In this document: positions 7,984-16,391 of the stretch, piece after piece | Position numbering within the stretch: position 1 is the first letter of the stretch | Layout: each line of letters begins with the position of its first letter | Assembly (NCBI RefSeq): GCF_026017845.1 | Contig: NZ_CP100416.1 | Span: 670,995 to 734,994 of the forward strand | Source: Amycolatopsis mediterranei | Lineage (GTDB): Bacteria; Actinomycetota; Actinomycetes; Mycobacteriales; Pseudonocardiaceae | Length of the DNA stretch: 64,000 nucleotides | Reading direction: 5' to 3' | Notes under the pieces: generated by a model | Told to the model about the DNA's origin: nothing | Databases searched by the model: none | The model's input: only the letters and a program-made list of their open reading frames with translations | Program-made: the position numbers and the translations under genes

Positions 7984-9195
7984 CTACCAAGTGACGGGCA
8001 GCTCGGCCAGTCCTTGGAACGCGTCCCCCGGCTTGACCCGGACTTCGTCGGCCGGGACCGCCAGGCGCAATCCCGGCAGCCGGTCGATCAGCCGCCGGAA
8101 AGCGATTTCCATGATGGCGCGCGCGTGGTTCATCCCCGCGCACTGGTGCGTCCCGAACCCGTAGGTCAGGTGGTCGCGGAACGTCGGGCGGTGCCAATCC
8201 AGCCGGTCGCCGTCCTCGTAGGCTTCCTCGTCCCGGTTGATGAGCGAGAACAGGAAGAACACACCGTCGCCCTTGCGGATGGTGGTGTCCGCGTCGACCT
8301 CGATGTCGTCCGCGGCCACCCGCTGCAGGCCGTCGGGGACGACCACGAACCGGGTCAGCTCGTCCACCGCGGCGGGCATCAGCGACGGGTCCGCCCGCAG
8401 CTCGGCCAGCCGTTCCGGGTGCTGCAGCAGCGTGAAGGCACCGAGCCCGATCGAGCTCGACGTCGTGTCGTGCCCGGTCACCAGCACGATGAGGAACATC
8501 TGCAGGATTTCCTCGTGGTCCACGTCGCTCGACGGGTCGCGCTCGGCGAGCAGGGCCTGCAGGAACCCCTCTTCGCCCGGGTTCTGCTCGGCCTTGTCGA
8601 TCAGCTTCGTCAGGTAGGCCATCAGCTCGTCGTAGGCCCCGCCGGCGTCCGGCCCGAACAGGATCTGGTGCGCCTTCTTCTCGAAGTAGTCCTGGTCCTC
8701 GTGCGGGATGCCGAGCAGATCGCACAACGCGATCAGGGGCACCGGCGAAGCGAACTTCTTGAGCAGGTCCACCGGAGCGCCTTCGGCGATCATCTCGTCG
8801 ATCTGCCGGTCGACGAGCGCCTGGATCTTCGGCCGCAGGGAGTCGATCCGCTTGACCGTGAACCCCGCCTGCACCAGCTTGCGCCGCGCCCGGTGGGCCG
8901 GGCCGTCGACGCCCACCAGCGCGGTGAGCAGCTTGATGACCTTCTGCTGGACGTCGGTGAACTCGACGGCCGCGGCCGCGCTGACCATCGGCCACGCGGG
9001 ATTGGTCCGGTCACTGGAGATGCGCGGGTCGCACAGCAGCTTGCGGGCCAGTTCGTGCCCGGTGACCGCCCAGGCCTTGCGGCCGTCGTAGAGGGTGACC
9101 TCGGCGATCGGGCGCCGGTCGGCGAGCGGTTCGTAACCCGGCGCCGGCTGGTACGGGCAGGTGCGGTCTTGCGGGAAGGCGACGGTCTCCGTCAA
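7984..9195 (-). CDS. rif4: Cytochrome P450 (Rif4 position)
   Basis: 403 aa. Haem-binding loop GFGTHQCAG, I-helix GHDTT with the normal acid-alcohol pair, and an ExxR in ELTR. It belongs to the bacterial class I P450s that need separate ferredoxin and reductase; none is encoded in the window. Third gene of the leftward Rif6-Rif5-Rif4 operon, 30 nt after Rif5. Rif4 has no firmly established step in rifamycin B formation. It is more diverged than the Rif5/Rif13 pair and ends with an atypical C-terminus LPVTW. Assignment of the number 4 rests on gene order. Confidence 0.85.
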   Translation of the reverse strand: MTETVAFPQDRTCPYQPAPGYEPLADRRPIAEVTLYDGRKAWAVTGHELARKLLCDPRISSDRTNPAWPMVSAAAAVEFTDVQQKVIKLLTALVGVDGPAHRARRKLVQAGFTVKRIDSLRPKIQALVDRQIDEMIAEGAPVDLLKKFASPVPLIALCDLLGIPHEDQDYFEKKAHQILFGPDAGGAYDELMAYLTKLIDKAEQNPGEEGFLQALLAERDPSSDVDHEEILQMFLIVLVTGHDTTSSSIGLGAFTLLQHPERLAELRADPSLMPAAVDELTRFVVVPDGLQRVAADDIEVDADTTIRKGDGVFFLFSLINRDEEAYEDGDRLDWHRPTFRDHLTYGFGTHQCAGMNHARAIMEIAFRRLIDRLPGLRLAVPADEVRVKPGDAFQGLAELPVTW

Positions 9196-9225
9196 GGGAA
9201 AATCCTCCTCGAGCGACGAGCTGGC

Positions 9226-10491
9226 TCAGGACGCCGGCCGGGCGAGCCGCACCGGGAGGTCCTTGGTCCGGGTGAAGCCGGGCCGCAGGATCCACGGGAT
9301 CTCTTCGCGCGGCACCGCCAGCGTCATGTCCGGGAACCGGGTGTACAGGCCGCGCAGGGCCACTTCCGCCTCCAGGTAGGCGACGTGCTGGCCGAGGCAG
9401 CGGTGGATGCCCTTGCCGAAGCCGAGGTGGCTCTCGCTGCCGACGGCGAGCCGGTCGATCTGCAGCTTCTCCGGCTCGGGGAACTTCCGCGGGTCGCTGT
9501 TGGCGGCCATGATCAGCGGCACCACGGGCATGCCGCGCGGGATCACCGTGCCGCCCACCTCGATGTCCTCGGTGGCGAACCGCGGCTGCCCGAACTGGAT
9601 CGGGCCCAGGCGCTGCAGTTCGCGCACGGCCTGCGGCCACAGCGACGGGTCGGCCTTGAGCCGCGCGAGCTGGTCGGGGTGCTCGTGCAGGGCCAGCACC
9701 GAGTTGCCGATCAGGTAGGTGGTCGTCTGGTGCCCGGCGGTGACCAGGCTGAACAGGACGCCGACCAGCTCGTCGTCGGTGGCGATGCCGGGGTTCTTGG
9801 CCTGCGCCTCGACGAGCGCGGTGACCATGTCGTCCTTCGGCTCGGCGCGGCGCCGCTCGATCATCCCGCGGGCGGCGGCGAGGGTCTTGCGCACTTCTTC
9901 CGGGAGCCGCTTGCCGTCCAGGGTGGCCATCGCGTCGCTCCACGCACGCCACTGCGGCCGGTCTTCGTGGTCGACGCCGACCAGCTCGCAGATCACGGTG
10001 ACCGGCAGCGGGTAGCAGAACGACTCGACGAGGTCGATCGGCGTGCCGTCACCGCCCGCCGCTTCCAGCTTGTCGAGCAGCTCCGCGGTGAGCTCTTCGA
10101 CCCGGGGGCGGAACTTGCCGACCCGGTGCGCGGTGAGCGCGTAGGAGACCAGCTTGCGCAGCCGGGCGTGCTCCTCGCCGTCGGAGGCGTTGATGAGGTT
10201 CTTCAGCCAGGGGATCAGCTCCTCCGGCATGTCCAGGTGCCGGAAGACGCCGTTGCGGATGTCCTCGGCGGGGGAATCGGCCAGCGGGTTGCACTGGAAC
10301 CGCTGGTCCATCAGGACCTGGCGGACGTCTTCGTAGCGGGCGGCCAGGTACATCGGCGGCCCGCCCATGAAGCCGCCGATCTGCAGCGTCGGCGCCTCGC
10401 GGACCGCCGCGTGCGCTCCCCACGGGTCGGCGACCACTTCCGGGGAGAACAGGTCGACCGGTTCGGCCGAAGTCTCGGCAGTGGTGGTCAT
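9226..10491 (-). CDS. rif5: Cytochrome P450 (Rif5), ansa-chain oxidation
   Basis: 421 aa. Haem loop FGKGIHRCLG. The I-helix reads AGHQTT, with Gln where the acid of the acid-alcohol pair is usual. Published knockouts link Rif5 to conversion of the rifamycin W skeleton toward rifamycin SV (cleavage and rearrangement of the ansa chain). It is a close paralogue of Rif13 at 23498-24766: both begin with PVDLFSPEVVADP and share long identical blocks. ATG 10491 follows AAGGAAGGA; upstream in-frame codons are not protein-like. Second gene of the leftward operon. The number 5 is from gene order. Confidence 0.87.
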   Translation of the reverse strand: MTTTAETSAEPVDLFSPEVVADPWGAHAAVREAPTLQIGGFMGGPPMYLAARYEDVRQVLMDQRFQCNPLADSPAEDIRNGVFRHLDMPEELIPWLKNLINASDGEEHARLRKLVSYALTAHRVGKFRPRVEELTAELLDKLEAAGGDGTPIDLVESFCYPLPVTVICELVGVDHEDRPQWRAWSDAMATLDGKRLPEEVRKTLAAARGMIERRRAEPKDDMVTALVEAQAKNPGIATDDELVGVLFSLVTAGHQTTTYLIGNSVLALHEHPDQLARLKADPSLWPQAVRELQRLGPIQFGQPRFATEDIEVGGTVIPRGMPVVPLIMAANSDPRKFPEPEKLQIDRLAVGSESHLGFGKGIHRCLGQHVAYLEAEVALRGLYTRFPDMTLAVPREEIPWILRPGFTRTKDLPVRLARPAS

Positions 10492-10564
10492 GGGGTCCTT
10501 CCTTTCGTGTTGAAATCGGCAGCGCGCGGCCGGTCCGTCAAAGTCCACTGTGGACCGCACTCGG

Positions 10565-11872
10565 TCAGTGCGTGGCGACGAACTCCTTGAGCGTGCCGAT
10601 CACGTACTCGATCATCTCCGTGGTGATCCCCGGGTAGACGCCGATCCAGAACGTCCGCTCGGTGACGATGTCGCTGTTGGTCAGCGGGCCGGCGATGCGC
10701 TGCGGCTTGCCGATGTAGGCGGGGTGGCGGGTCAGGTTGCCCGCGAACAGCCGCCGGGTGCGGATGTTGCGCGCCTCGAGGTACTCGACGACCTCCGGGA
10801 CGTCGAAGCCGGCGTCGGGTTTCACCGTGATGATGAACCCGAACCAGCTCGGGTCGCTGCCCGGCGTGGCCTCCGGCAGGATCAGCCCGGGCAGGCCGTC
10901 GAGGCCTTCGCGCAGCTGACGCCAGTTGCGCTTGCGGGCGTCGACGAAGTCCGGCAGTTTCGCCAGCTGGCTCAGCCCGAGCGCGGCGTGGATGTCGGTG
11001 CTCTTGAGGTTGTAGCCGACCTCGGAGAAGACGTACTTGTGGTCGTAGGCCTCCGGCAGCGTGCCGAGGTGCAGGTCGAACCGCTTCAGGCAGCGGTCGT
11101 CCTCGCCGGGCTCGCACCAGCAGTCGCGGCCCCAGTCGCGGAACGACTTCGCCAGCTTGGCCAGCTTGATGTCCGAGGACAGCAGCATGCCGCCCTCGCC
11201 CATGGTCAGGTGGTGGGCTGGGTAGAAGGACACCGTCGAGAACCGGCCGAACGTGCCGGTGAGCTGTCCCTGGTAGGTGGAGCCGACGGCGTCGCAGTTG
11301 TCCTCGATGAGGTGGCAGCCGTGGCGCTGGGCGATTTCGGCGATTTCCGCCACCGGGAAAGGATTTCCCAGCGTGTGGGCGATCATGATGGCGCGCGTGC
11401 GCGGGGAGATCGCCGCTTCGACCCGTTCGGCGGTCGTGTTGTACGTGCCGAGCTCGATGTCGACGAACACCGGGATCATGCCGTTCTGCAGGATCGGGTT
11501 CACCGTGGTCGGGAAGCCGGCCGCGACCGTGACGACCTCGTCGCCCGGCTTGAGCTGCTCGTCGCCCAGCGTCGGGGACGTCAGCGTGCTCAGCGCCAGC
11601 AGGTTCGCCGACGAGCCGGAGTTCGTCAGCACCGCCTTGCGCCGCTTGAGTTTCCGGGCGAAGGACGACTCGAACTTCGTCGCGATGGTGCCGGAGGCGA
11701 TGCGCAGGTCGAGCGCGGCGGCCACCAGGGCTTCGCGGTCGGCGGCGTCCAGCACCGCCCCGGACGACAGGATCGGTGTCTGCCCCGGGATGAACGGCGC
11801 CGGCCCGGGGGACTGGGCGTCGTGGTAGTCGCGAACCTGCGTCAGCAGGTCCGATCGGGCTGAGTCGACCAT
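10565..11872 (-). CDS. rif6: E1-type PMP/[2Fe-2S] NDP-4-keto-6-deoxyhexose 3-dehydrase (Rif6)
   Basis: 435 aa. DegT/DnrJ/EryC1 aminotransferase fold, but the PLP lysine is replaced: SFYPAHH (His220/221) as in CDP-ascarylose E1, ColD and SpnQ. The four cysteines Cys193, Cys251, Cys253 and Cys261 match C-X57-C-X-C-X7-C, the [2Fe-2S] ligand pattern of E1, exactly. It should remove the C3 hydroxyl of a 4-keto-6-deoxysugar using PMP and electrons from a separate reductase. First gene of a leftward operon with a RifZ-type box upstream. The sugar is not part of rifamycin B. Confidence 0.9.
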   Translation of the reverse strand: MVDSARSDLLTQVRDYHDAQSPGPAPFIPGQTPILSSGAVLDAADREALVAAALDLRIASGTIATKFESSFARKLKRRKAVLTNSGSSANLLALSTLTSPTLGDEQLKPGDEVVTVAAGFPTTVNPILQNGMIPVFVDIELGTYNTTAERVEAAISPRTRAIMIAHTLGNPFPVAEIAEIAQRHGCHLIEDNCDAVGSTYQGQLTGTFGRFSTVSFYPAHHLTMGEGGMLLSSDIKLAKLAKSFRDWGRDCWCEPGEDDRCLKRFDLHLGTLPEAYDHKYVFSEVGYNLKSTDIHAALGLSQLAKLPDFVDARKRNWRQLREGLDGLPGLILPEATPGSDPSWFGFIITVKPDAGFDVPEVVEYLEARNIRTRRLFAGNLTRHPAYIGKPQRIAGPLTNSDIVTERTFWIGVYPGITTEMIEYVIGTLKEFVATH

Positions 11873-11925
11873 GTCGTATCGATCCCTGCTCCTCGAGTGC
11901 GGATTGCGGACCTGACGCTCCTGTC

Positions 11926-11969
11926 ACGCTAGAAGCGCCTGCGTGACGGGACATCCCTCAACGTGGTAG
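11926..11969 (-). promoter_or_regulatory. RifZ-type box and promoter for the rif6-rif5-rif4 operon
   Basis: Read on the minus strand: CTACC-N8-GGATG (11969-11952), then 20 nt, then a TAGCGT -10 (11931-11926), about 54 nt before the rif6 start. It matches the CTACC-N8-GGATG site described for RifZ. Confidence 0.8.
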
Positions 11970-11993
11970 GCCGCTCGGGGCGAACGGCGGAGA

Positions 11994-12037
11994 CTACCCG
12001 CGTTGGTGATGGCCCCGGGCTTCTCCGTGGGCAAGCT
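11994..12037 (+). promoter_or_regulatory. RifZ-type box and weak promoter for rif7
   Basis: CTACC-N8-TGATG (11994-12011; one mismatch), then 20 nt to CAAGCT (12032-12037), a poor -10 that keeps only A2 and T6. It lies back-to-back with the rif6 box. Spacing supports it; base match is weaker. Confidence 0.5.
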
Positions 12038-12074
12038 GGAGCCGACCACGAGCCACCCCTGGGAGGACGATCTT

Positions 12075-13220
12075 GTGAAGGTTCTAAATCTCGCCGGGGT
12101 CGCCCCGTCGACGGTGTTCAGCCACGTCCCGCTCGCGAACGCCCTGCGCAACGCCGGGCACCAGGTGATGACCACGGCGTCGGTCGACGAGATGGTCGAC
12201 ACGATCGCCGGCGTCGGGCTGTCCGCGGTGCGGACCACGGCGCCGGGCGTCACCCCGCGGCAGGTCATCGCCGAAAGCGGCCTGACGCACGTGCCGGAAG
12301 ACCCGGCAGAGCGCGAAGTCATGGCCGGCCGCTGGTACGCGCACATGGAGTACGTGACCCTGGACGCCTTGCTGGCGTTCAGCAAGGACTGGCGCCCGGA
12401 CGTCATCGTCAGCGGCGTCACCTCCTACTCCGGCCCGCTGCTGGCCGCCCACCTCGGCGTGCCGTACGTGCGCCACGCCTGGGACATCCACACCCCGCGG
12501 CTGATGGATCAGGGTGCCGAGGACCAGCTGCGCGAGCAGCTGACGGAACTCGGCCTGGACGGCCTGCCCGAGCCCGCCATGACGATCGAGATCGCGCCGC
12601 CGAGCCTGCTGCCGGACGACCTCAAGGGCGGCCAGCCGATGCGGTGGATCCCCGGCAACTCGCAGTCGGTGCTGGAACCGTGGATGTACACCAAGAGCGC
12701 GGGCACCCGGATCGGCGTCACCATCGGCACCGGGGTCGCGAACTACAACCAGTACGACTTCCTGCAGGCCGTCGTCGAACAGGTCGCCACCCTGGACGCC
12801 GAAGTCGTCGTGGCCGTCACCGAAGACGCGGCGCCGGAACTGCGTGAGCGGCTGAAGAACGTGCGGGCGGGCTGGATCCCGCTGGACGTCGTCGCGCCGA
12901 CCTGTGACGTCCTGGTGCACCAGACCGGCGGCAGCACGATGATGACGGGCCTGAGCTTCGGCGTGCCGCAGGTGCTGCTCCCGGACCCCAACCTCTTCCG
13001 CGCCAACGCGATGGCCCGCCGGCTCGCCGACACCGGCGCCGCGGTCGTGCTCTCGCCCGAGGAAGCCACGAGCGAGGTCATCGCGAAGACGTGCGGCGAG
13101 CTGGTCGCCGACCCGGCGTTCAAGGCGGCCGCGGGCGGGCTCGCCCGGGAGATCGCCGAGCTGCCCTCGCCGAACGAAGTGGCGCTGCGCATCGAGCAGC
13201 TCGTCCGGGAAGCGTCCTAA
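12075..13220 (+). CDS. rif7: Family 1 (GT-B) glycosyltransferase (Rif7)
   Basis: 381 aa. GT-B fold of the antibiotic macrolide/aromatic type: N-terminal acceptor-domain opening MKVLNLAGVAPSTVFSHV and the C-terminal nucleotide-sugar loop HQTGGSTMMTGLSFGVPQ. GTG 12075 is chosen because GGGAGGACG lies 6 nt upstream and homologous GTs start at this strand; longer frames are promoter sequence. It would transfer a deoxysugar to an aglycone, yet rifamycin B carries no sugar, so its acceptor is unknown (a tolypomycin-like product is possible). No helper protein of the DesVIII type is next to it. Followed by rif8. Confidence 0.88.
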   Translation: MKVLNLAGVAPSTVFSHVPLANALRNAGHQVMTTASVDEMVDTIAGVGLSAVRTTAPGVTPRQVIAESGLTHVPEDPAEREVMAGRWYAHMEYVTLDALLAFSKDWRPDVIVSGVTSYSGPLLAAHLGVPYVRHAWDIHTPRLMDQGAEDQLREQLTELGLDGLPEPAMTIEIAPPSLLPDDLKGGQPMRWIPGNSQSVLEPWMYTKSAGTRIGVTIGTGVANYNQYDFLQAVVEQVATLDAEVVVAVTEDAAPELRERLKNVRAGWIPLDVVAPTCDVLVHQTGGSTMMTGLSFGVPQVLLPDPNLFRANAMARRLADTGAAVVLSPEEATSEVIAKTCGELVADPAFKAAAGGLAREIAELPSPNEVALRIEQLVREAS

Positions 13221-13250
13221 AAGGACATGGGTAGCGTCAGCACCCGCAGC

Positions 13251-13871
13251 ATGACCGTTCAGCCGCTGGCCATCGACGGCGCACACGTGGTCACGTCCCA
13301 GTCGTTCGGCGACGAGCGCGGCGACTTCTTCGAGGTCTACCGCCAGGACGTGCTCACCGAGGCGCTCGGCTACCGGCCGCGGTTCCTGCAAACGAACGTC
13401 TCGACGTCGTGCCGCAACGTCGTGCGCGGCGTGCACGGGGCGATGACCCCGCCCGGCCTGGCGAAGTTCGTGACGTGCCTGCGCGGTTCGCTGCTCGACT
13501 TCGTCGTCGACGTGCGGACCGGTTCCCCGACGTTCGGCCAGTGGGACATGATCGTGCTCAACCAGCACGGCGGGACCGCGGTGTACGTCGAGGAAGGCCT
13601 CGGCCACGCGTTCGTGTCCCTCGAAGACGACACGTGCGTCCAGTACCTGCTGTCCGACCTCTACCGGCCGGCGGAGGTGCTCACCGTGCAGCCGCTGGAC
13701 CCGGAAATCGGCCTCCCGCTGAACCTGCCGGGCGAGCCGATCCTGTCCGAGCGCGACGCGGCGGCGCCGACGTTGCGGGAGGCCGGCGAGCTGGGCCTGC
13801 TGCCGCGGTACGAGGAGTGCCTCGCGCTGCGGGAGGCGCGCGTGCGGCTCGAAGTGTCCGTGGCTTCCTGA
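13251..13871 (+). CDS. rif8: dTDP-4-keto-6-deoxyhexose 3,5-epimerase, RmlC family (Rif8)
   Basis: 206 aa. Cupin of the RmlC/RfbC family: N-terminal LAIDGAHVVTSQSFGDERG, the catalytic His in VVRGVHG, and the GLGHAFVSLED...YLLSDLY segment matching the family's substrate and tyrosine region. ATG 13251 is favoured by alignment to family N-termini. ATG 13227 has AAGGA only 1 nt upstream and would add eight unlike residues. It follows the GT by 30 nt in the same operon. It would set L-configuration, as in tolyposamine-type L-sugars. A bidirectional terminator follows. Confidence 0.88.
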   Translation: MTVQPLAIDGAHVVTSQSFGDERGDFFEVYRQDVLTEALGYRPRFLQTNVSTSCRNVVRGVHGAMTPPGLAKFVTCLRGSLLDFVVDVRTGSPTFGQWDMIVLNQHGGTAVYVEEGLGHAFVSLEDDTCVQYLLSDLYRPAEVLTVQPLDPEIGLPLNLPGEPILSERDAAAPTLREAGELGLLPRYEECLALREARVRLEVSVAS

Positions 13872-13884
13872 AGCACTTACGGCG

Positions 13885-13916
13885 AAAGGCCCGGGACCGC
13901 GTCGTCCCGGGCCTTT
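13885..13916 (+). terminator. Bidirectional terminator between rif8 and the aminotransferase gene
   Basis: 13-bp perfect stem (AAAGGCCCGGGAC, 13885-13897; complement 13904-13916) with a 6-nt loop. A-rich on one side and T-rich on the other, it serves both convergent transcripts. Confidence 0.88.
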
Positions 13917-13928
13917 CCGCGTCGGTCG

Positions 13929-15233
13929 TCAGTTCAGCTGGTCCAGTGCCGCGCCCAGCGTCTCGCCGAGGAAGCCGAGATCGCCGTCGGTCGCGTTGAG
14001 CGGCGGGGCCACCAGCAGGCCCTCGCCCGTGCGGTCGGGGCGGAAGCCGACGTACGGGTACAGCAGCAGGCCCCGGCTCCGGGTGATCCGCATGACGTCG
14101 CCGAGCGTGCCGGGAGCCAGCTCGATGCCGTAGAAGTACCCGAGCCCGCGGACGTCCGTCACCACCTGCCGGCCGCGCACGGCGTCGGCCACGAGCCGGC
14201 CGAGGGCCGCGCCGCGGACTTCGTCGCGGTCGAGGGCGCCGAGCTCCTCCAGCACCGAAAGCACCGCCAGCCCGGCCCGGCCCTGCAGCGGGGTCGCCGA
14301 CATCGTGCCCATCAGCGGCAGCCACTTGCCGCTGGTCATGATGTCCTCGGCCAGGTCCGGCGAGAGCATCGTGGCCGCCAGCGGGACGTACCCCGCGCCG
14401 AGGCCCTTCGACAGCGTGACGATGTCCGCCGCCGAGCCCGGCGTGTGGTGCGAGGCCAGCGGGAGCCCGCAGCGGCCCAGCCCGGTGAGGACCTCGTCGT
14501 GGATGACGAGGACGCCGAACTCGTCGCAGACCTCGCGCAGCGCCCGCAGGTAGCCCGCCGGCGGGACGTACCCGCCGCCGGTCGTGCCGTTGACCGGCTC
14601 CATCAGCACCGCGGCGACGCTCTCCGGGCCGGCCGCGACGATCGCGTCGCGCACCGCGCGCACGCACTCGACCCGGCAGGCGTCGAACGGGCAGCCGAGG
14701 TGCTGGCCGGGGTAGGGCGGGTTGAACGCCGGAGCGAGGCCGAAGCTGTCGTCCTCGTGCGGCCGCCGGGACCGGTGGCCCGACAGGGCGAGCACGAACG
14801 CGCTGTTGCCGTGGTAGCCCAGCGTCGAGGTCAGGATCTTGTGCCTGCCCTCTTCGCCGCGGGCCCGCTGCACCAGCCGGGCCAGCGCGATGGCGGATTC
14901 CGTTGCGTGCGTGCCGGTGGGGGTGAACATCACCCGGTCGTCCGGGCGGTGCACCGCCCGGGCGGCGGCCGCGGCCAGCTGCTCCATCAGGTCGGGCGCG
15001 AACGTGCCGGGGCTGGCGTAGGTGCAGATCCCGACCTGGTCCCGCAGGGCCGCGACCACCGTGGGGTGGGCGTGGCCGATGTTCACGTTGACGATCCCGC
15101 TGGCGCCGTCGAGGTAGCGCGTGCCGTCGGAGGCGTACACCCAGGACCCGGCGGCGTGGCTGTAGGGGATCGGGGGGATCTGCAGCTTGGCCGCCAGCAG
15201 CTGGGACGGCGCTTTCTGCACGGTCATCGTCAC
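13929..15233 (-). CDS. Class III PLP-dependent aminotransferase
   Basis: 434 aa. Class III (ornithine/DAPA type) fold: FTPTGTHATESAIALAR for cofactor phosphate binding, VIHDEV with the PLP-ring Asp, and the Schiff-base lysine in TLSKGLGAG. The ATG lies beyond GAGGAACAG in the minus direction. It forms a two-gene leftward operon with the 3-ketoreductase (18-nt gap). Context suggests C4 amination of the deoxysugar, which would be unusual because such steps are normally done by DegT-family enzymes. An alternative is a role in amine supply. It is probably orf9 of published rif maps (uncertain). Confidence 0.82.
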   Translation of the reverse strand: MTMTVQKAPSQLLAAKLQIPPIPYSHAAGSWVYASDGTRYLDGASGIVNVNIGHAHPTVVAALRDQVGICTYASPGTFAPDLMEQLAAAAARAVHRPDDRVMFTPTGTHATESAIALARLVQRARGEEGRHKILTSTLGYHGNSAFVLALSGHRSRRPHEDDSFGLAPAFNPPYPGQHLGCPFDACRVECVRAVRDAIVAAGPESVAAVLMEPVNGTTGGGYVPPAGYLRALREVCDEFGVLVIHDEVLTGLGRCGLPLASHHTPGSAADIVTLSKGLGAGYVPLAATMLSPDLAEDIMTSGKWLPLMGTMSATPLQGRAGLAVLSVLEELGALDRDEVRGAALGRLVADAVRGRQVVTDVRGLGYFYGIELAPGTLGDVMRITRSRGLLLYPYVGFRPDRTGEGLLVAPPLNATDGDLGFLGETLGAALDQLN

Positions 15234-15251
15234 GATCTGTTCCTCCTGGCC

Positions 15252-16244
15252 TCAGCCCACCGGCTCGGGGGCGTGATCGACGTAAAGCCTCGCCTTGGTG
15301 CGGATGTCGTCGACGAGCACGGCTTGGCGGGCCACGTCGTCGTTGTCGGGCAGCCGTCCCGAACGGACGGCCGCGGCGAAGGCGGTGAGCGTGTTCGCCA
15401 CCTGGTCGTCGGGCGGCAGCGGGATTTCGTCGACGCCCGAACGCCGTTCGAGGCGGACCACGGGGAGGTGGTCGGCGGGCGGGGTGAAGGCGTGGTCGAG
15501 GACGATCCGCCCTTCGCTGCCCCAAAGTTCGTATCCGGAGCGGTAGGCGTGGTCGATCCCGAAGGTCGCGGACGCGCTCACCCCGTCGGCGGTGCACAGC
15601 AGCGCCTGCCCGGCGGAGTCGACGGGCCGGCCGTGGCGCCGGGTGAGCACCGCCGAAACGACGTCGACTTCGCTGCCCAGGAAGGACATCGCCGCGCGCA
15701 CCGGGTAGACGCCGGTGTCCAGCAGCGCACCGCCGCCGAGCTCGGCGCGGTGGCGGATGTCGCCGGCTGGGCGGGCCGGCACGGCGAAGGCGGCGTGGAA
15801 CGCCCGCAGCTCGCCGATCGCGCCGCCGGCCAGCAGGTCCCGGACCGCCGTGTGCTGGCTGTGGTGGAGGAACATGACGTTCTCCATCAGCACGAGCCCG
15901 GCCGCACCGGCCGCGGCGATCAGCTCACAGGTTCGGGAAACGCTGGTGGTCAACGGTTTCTCGGCCAGCACGTGCTTGCCGGCGGTCAGCGCCAGCTCGA
16001 TCCAGCCCGCGTGCGCGGCGTTCGGCAGGGGGATGTAGACGGCCTCGACCTCGTCGAGGTCCAGCAGCGCCGAATAGCCCTCGACCGCGCGGCACCCGTA
16101 GGCGTGCGCGATTTCCGCGGCCTTGCCGGGGTTCCGGCTGGCGATCGCCGTGATTTCCGTGCGGGGCGAGGCGGCCATGGCGGGAAGCACCTTCCGGACG
16201 GCGATGCTCGCGCAGCCCATGATCCCGATGCGCAGTGGGGCCAC
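15252..16244 (-). CDS. NDP-hexose 3-ketoreductase-like Gfo/Idh/MocA oxidoreductase
   Basis: 330 aa. Rossmann opening LRIGIMGCASIAVRKVLPAM, the EKP motif in VLAEKPLTT, and a C-terminal alpha/beta domain, as in SpnN/KijD10-type sugar 3-ketoreductases, which work right after a 2,3-dehydratase. GTG 16244 is selected because AAGGAGA sits 5 nt upstream and the Rossmann strand starts at once. First gene of the leftward pair with the aminotransferase, behind a RifZ-type box. Together with the 2,3-dehydratase at 18454 it would complete C2 deoxygenation. It is probably orf10 of published maps (uncertain). Confidence 0.83.
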   Translation of the reverse strand: MAPLRIGIMGCASIAVRKVLPAMAASPRTEITAIASRNPGKAAEIAHAYGCRAVEGYSALLDLDEVEAVYIPLPNAAHAGWIELALTAGKHVLAEKPLTTSVSRTCELIAAAGAAGLVLMENVMFLHHSQHTAVRDLLAGGAIGELRAFHAAFAVPARPAGDIRHRAELGGGALLDTGVYPVRAAMSFLGSEVDVVSAVLTRRHGRPVDSAGQALLCTADGVSASATFGIDHAYRSGYELWGSEGRIVLDHAFTPPADHLPVVRLERRSGVDEIPLPPDDQVANTLTAFAAAVRSGRLPDNDDVARQAVLVDDIRTKARLYVDHAPEPVG

Positions 16245-16288
16245 GGGATCTCCTTCACGGGCGCGGTCGGCGGCACGGTTCGTTCCCC

Positions 16289-16333
16289 ACGCTAGGACAG
16301 GCGAGTCCGTGTGGGCATCCCTCGTCCTGATAG
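16289..16333 (-). promoter_or_regulatory. RifZ-type box and promoter for the 3-ketoreductase operon
   Basis: Minus strand: CTATC-N8-GGATG (16333-16316), 21 nt, then TAGCGT (16294-16289), 44 nt before the GTG start. Same geometry as the other RifZ-type promoters. Confidence 0.8.
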
Positions 16334-16379
16334 CGCTCGCTGGTGGGAAAACCGGCCGGACAACCGGTCCGATGCTTGG

Positions 16380-16385
16380 TACTTT
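16380..16385 (+). promoter_or_regulatory. Candidate -10 for a leaderless transcript of the first LLM gene
   Basis: TACTTT ends 6 nt before ATG 16392, the spacing expected for a transcript starting at the codon itself. No Shine-Dalgarno is present and no RifZ-type box lies at the usual distance, so this gene may be controlled apart from the rif regulon. Confidence 0.4.
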
Positions 16386-16391
16386 GCCGTT

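Noticed and set aside
7435..10590. A plus-strand frame of about 1,050 codons opposite the P450 operon
   Set aside because: It covers three well-defined minus-strand genes and their gaps, and shows only low-complexity Arg/His/Val-rich sequence.
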